Shown here: in pieces, positions 11,410 to 12,330 of the stretch
Numbering within the stretch: position 1 is the first letter of the stretch
How the letters are laid out: each line of letters begins with the position of its first letter
Source: Clostridiales bacterium
Lineage (GTDB): Bacteria; Bacillota; Clostridia; Saccharofermentanales; Saccharofermentanaceae
Length of the DNA stretch: 12,330 bases
NCBI GenBank assembly: GCA_016930475.1
Contig: JAFGGR010000184.1
Span: 1 to 12,330 of the forward strand
Direction of reading: 5' to 3'
Made by a program: the position numbers and the translations under genes
The notes under the pieces: model-generated
The model's input: only the letters and a program-made list of their open reading frames with translations
Database searches by the model: none
What the model was told of the DNA's origin: nothing

Positions 11410-12330
11410 AGGCCGATCTGCAAACGGTGTCGCAATAATCGTCATCGTAAGCGTTGCCGTTGAACCGGTTGCCGTACTATTAGACACGTCCACTGTGAAT
11501 GTATAGGTCCCGTTTACGCCGGCAGGATTTTCCGCATTTCCGGCCACCGCCGGTGCATAGTCCACCTGATTGACTGTTGTCGTTATTTCGTAATATGAAT
11601 TTATGGCTGAGATTTCGCTTTCAATGATGCCTTCTATGGTTGATTTTATGATCGCTTCATCTGTCGCTGTTTCCTGTGTCATTGTATAGCTTGCTCCAGC
11701 GATCAATTCTTGGGCTGTTTCTATTTGCAACGTATTAAAAGTTAGTCTCGCGGCGTTAACTTCCGTTCTAAAAGATATAAATCTTTCCAGAAAAGCATCT
11801 TTTCCGTCAACGTTTGGCAAGGCTGCAGCCATTCGATCAAAATGCACCGAATTTAACAAATATTCGATAGATCTAAAATCTTCTTCGTTGGTTAAGTCCA
11901 ATGAATCAAATCTATCTCCTCTAAACACCTCGTTAAAAACCCAAAATGCATGAGTATCTGCGGCTGATAATGAACTTACAAAAACCGTCGCAGCCTTATT
12001 GCCATCTATTGTGGTTGCTCTAATCGTCATAATCCCCCGAAAGTCGACGTCTAAAAGCGTCACCTCGCCATCTTCTACCGTTACTGCCGATGTGTTGCTT
12101 GATGACCACACTACATTTTTATTTGTAGCATTTTCAGGGTATATTATTACCTGTACTGTTGTGGGAAAACTTGCTGTGCTTGTTAAGATAACACTAGGCG
12201 AAACGTAAATCGCTATTACTCTTATCGGTTCCGCTACAATAACGGTTCTGGTTACTTCTGTTGCCGCATTGCCTGCCGCATCACGTACATTGTAAGTAAT
12301 CACATAGGTTCCCGCTGTAGCGGTATTTAC
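11407..12330 (-). CDS. surface protein with Ig-like and BIG2 domains, C-terminal part
   Basis: The frame is open to the right edge, so the start is outside and 307 codons are visible. From the edge inward: residues 1-34 are the end of an Ig-like repeat (GTYVITYNVRDAAGN, then TEVTRTVIV), as in DUF5011/HYR-type domains of secreted proteins. Residues 36-121 are a bacterial Ig-like group 2 (BIG2) domain, with VSPS, a TTVQVIIYPENATNK stretch, VVWSSSN and a final TVFVSS strand. Residues 122-250 are mostly helical and unrecognised. The last 55 residues are a beta segment ending NGTYTFTVDVSN, TATLTMTIIATPFADRP, a pattern that recurs in clostridial-type surface proteins. There is no LPXTG sorting signal or C-terminal membrane helix, so any wall attachment must come from the missing N-terminal part. 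GTG at 12301-12303 is an internal valine codon, not a start. Confidence 0.85.
   Translation of the reverse strand, partial: VNTATAGTYVITYNVRDAAGNAATEVTRTVIVAEPIRVIAIYVSPSVILTSTASFPTTVQVIIYPENATNKNVVWSSSNTSAVTVEDGEVTLLDVDFRGIMTIRATTIDGNKAATVFVSSLSAADTHAFWVFNEVFRGDRFDSLDLTNEEDFRSIEYLLNSVHFDRMAAALPNVDGKDAFLERFISFRTEVNAARLTFNTLQIETAQELIAGASYTMTQETATDEAIIKSTIEGIIESEISAINSYYEITTTVNQVDYAPAVAGNAENPAGVNGTYTFTVDVSNSTATGSTATLTMTIIATPFADRP

Overview
The window reads like chromosome of an anaerobic, low-to-mid GC Gram-positive bacterium, most likely a clostridial-type Firmicute. The evidence is a rubredoxin-bearing hemerythrin protein, strong AAGGAG-type ribosome binding sites, sigma-A-like promoters, MacB/FtsX-type ABC genes and a BIG2/Ig-like surface protein. 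No rRNA, tRNA, CRISPR array, insertion sequence or phage gene was seen. Almost all genes lie on the minus strand; the methyltransferase at 9276-10046 is the only intact plus-strand gene.

Layout, left to right. At 151-393 is a small DUF1413-like gene with a near-consensus promoter and repeat-rich start region. At 563-2357 is a two-gene unit read right to left: a hemerythrin-rubredoxin fusion, then an S66 (LD-carboxypeptidase/MccF-like) serine peptidase. A gene-poor, repeat-bearing stretch follows (2358-3140). Next are an SGNH/GDSL esterase (3141-4088) and an AT-rich isochorismatase-family hydrolase (4286-4777). An ABC export or lipoprotein-release-type operon occupies 4899-8820, transcribed as permease, ATPase, second larger permease. 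A trans-aconitate methyltransferase-like gene (9276-10046) faces away from it. An Old Yellow Enzyme-type flavin oxidoreductase (10172-11182) follows, and the window ends inside a large surface protein (11407-12330).

The genes form several separate units rather than one pathway. The coherent units are the ABC operon, where one ATPase sits between two FtsX-type permeases, and the hemerythrin-rubredoxin/peptidase pair. I found no convincing new defence or biosynthetic system.

The least expected content is in the gaps. Two spacers on the plus strand hold recognisable broken gene remnants: an alpha/beta-hydrolase piece with a one-base frameshift (4120-4280), and a metallo-beta-lactamase-fold piece with in-frame stops (8975-9115). 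A third spacer carries degenerate direct repeats. A 23-base tandem duplication covers the 3' end of the SGNH gene. This suggests a locus shaped by gene decay and turnover.
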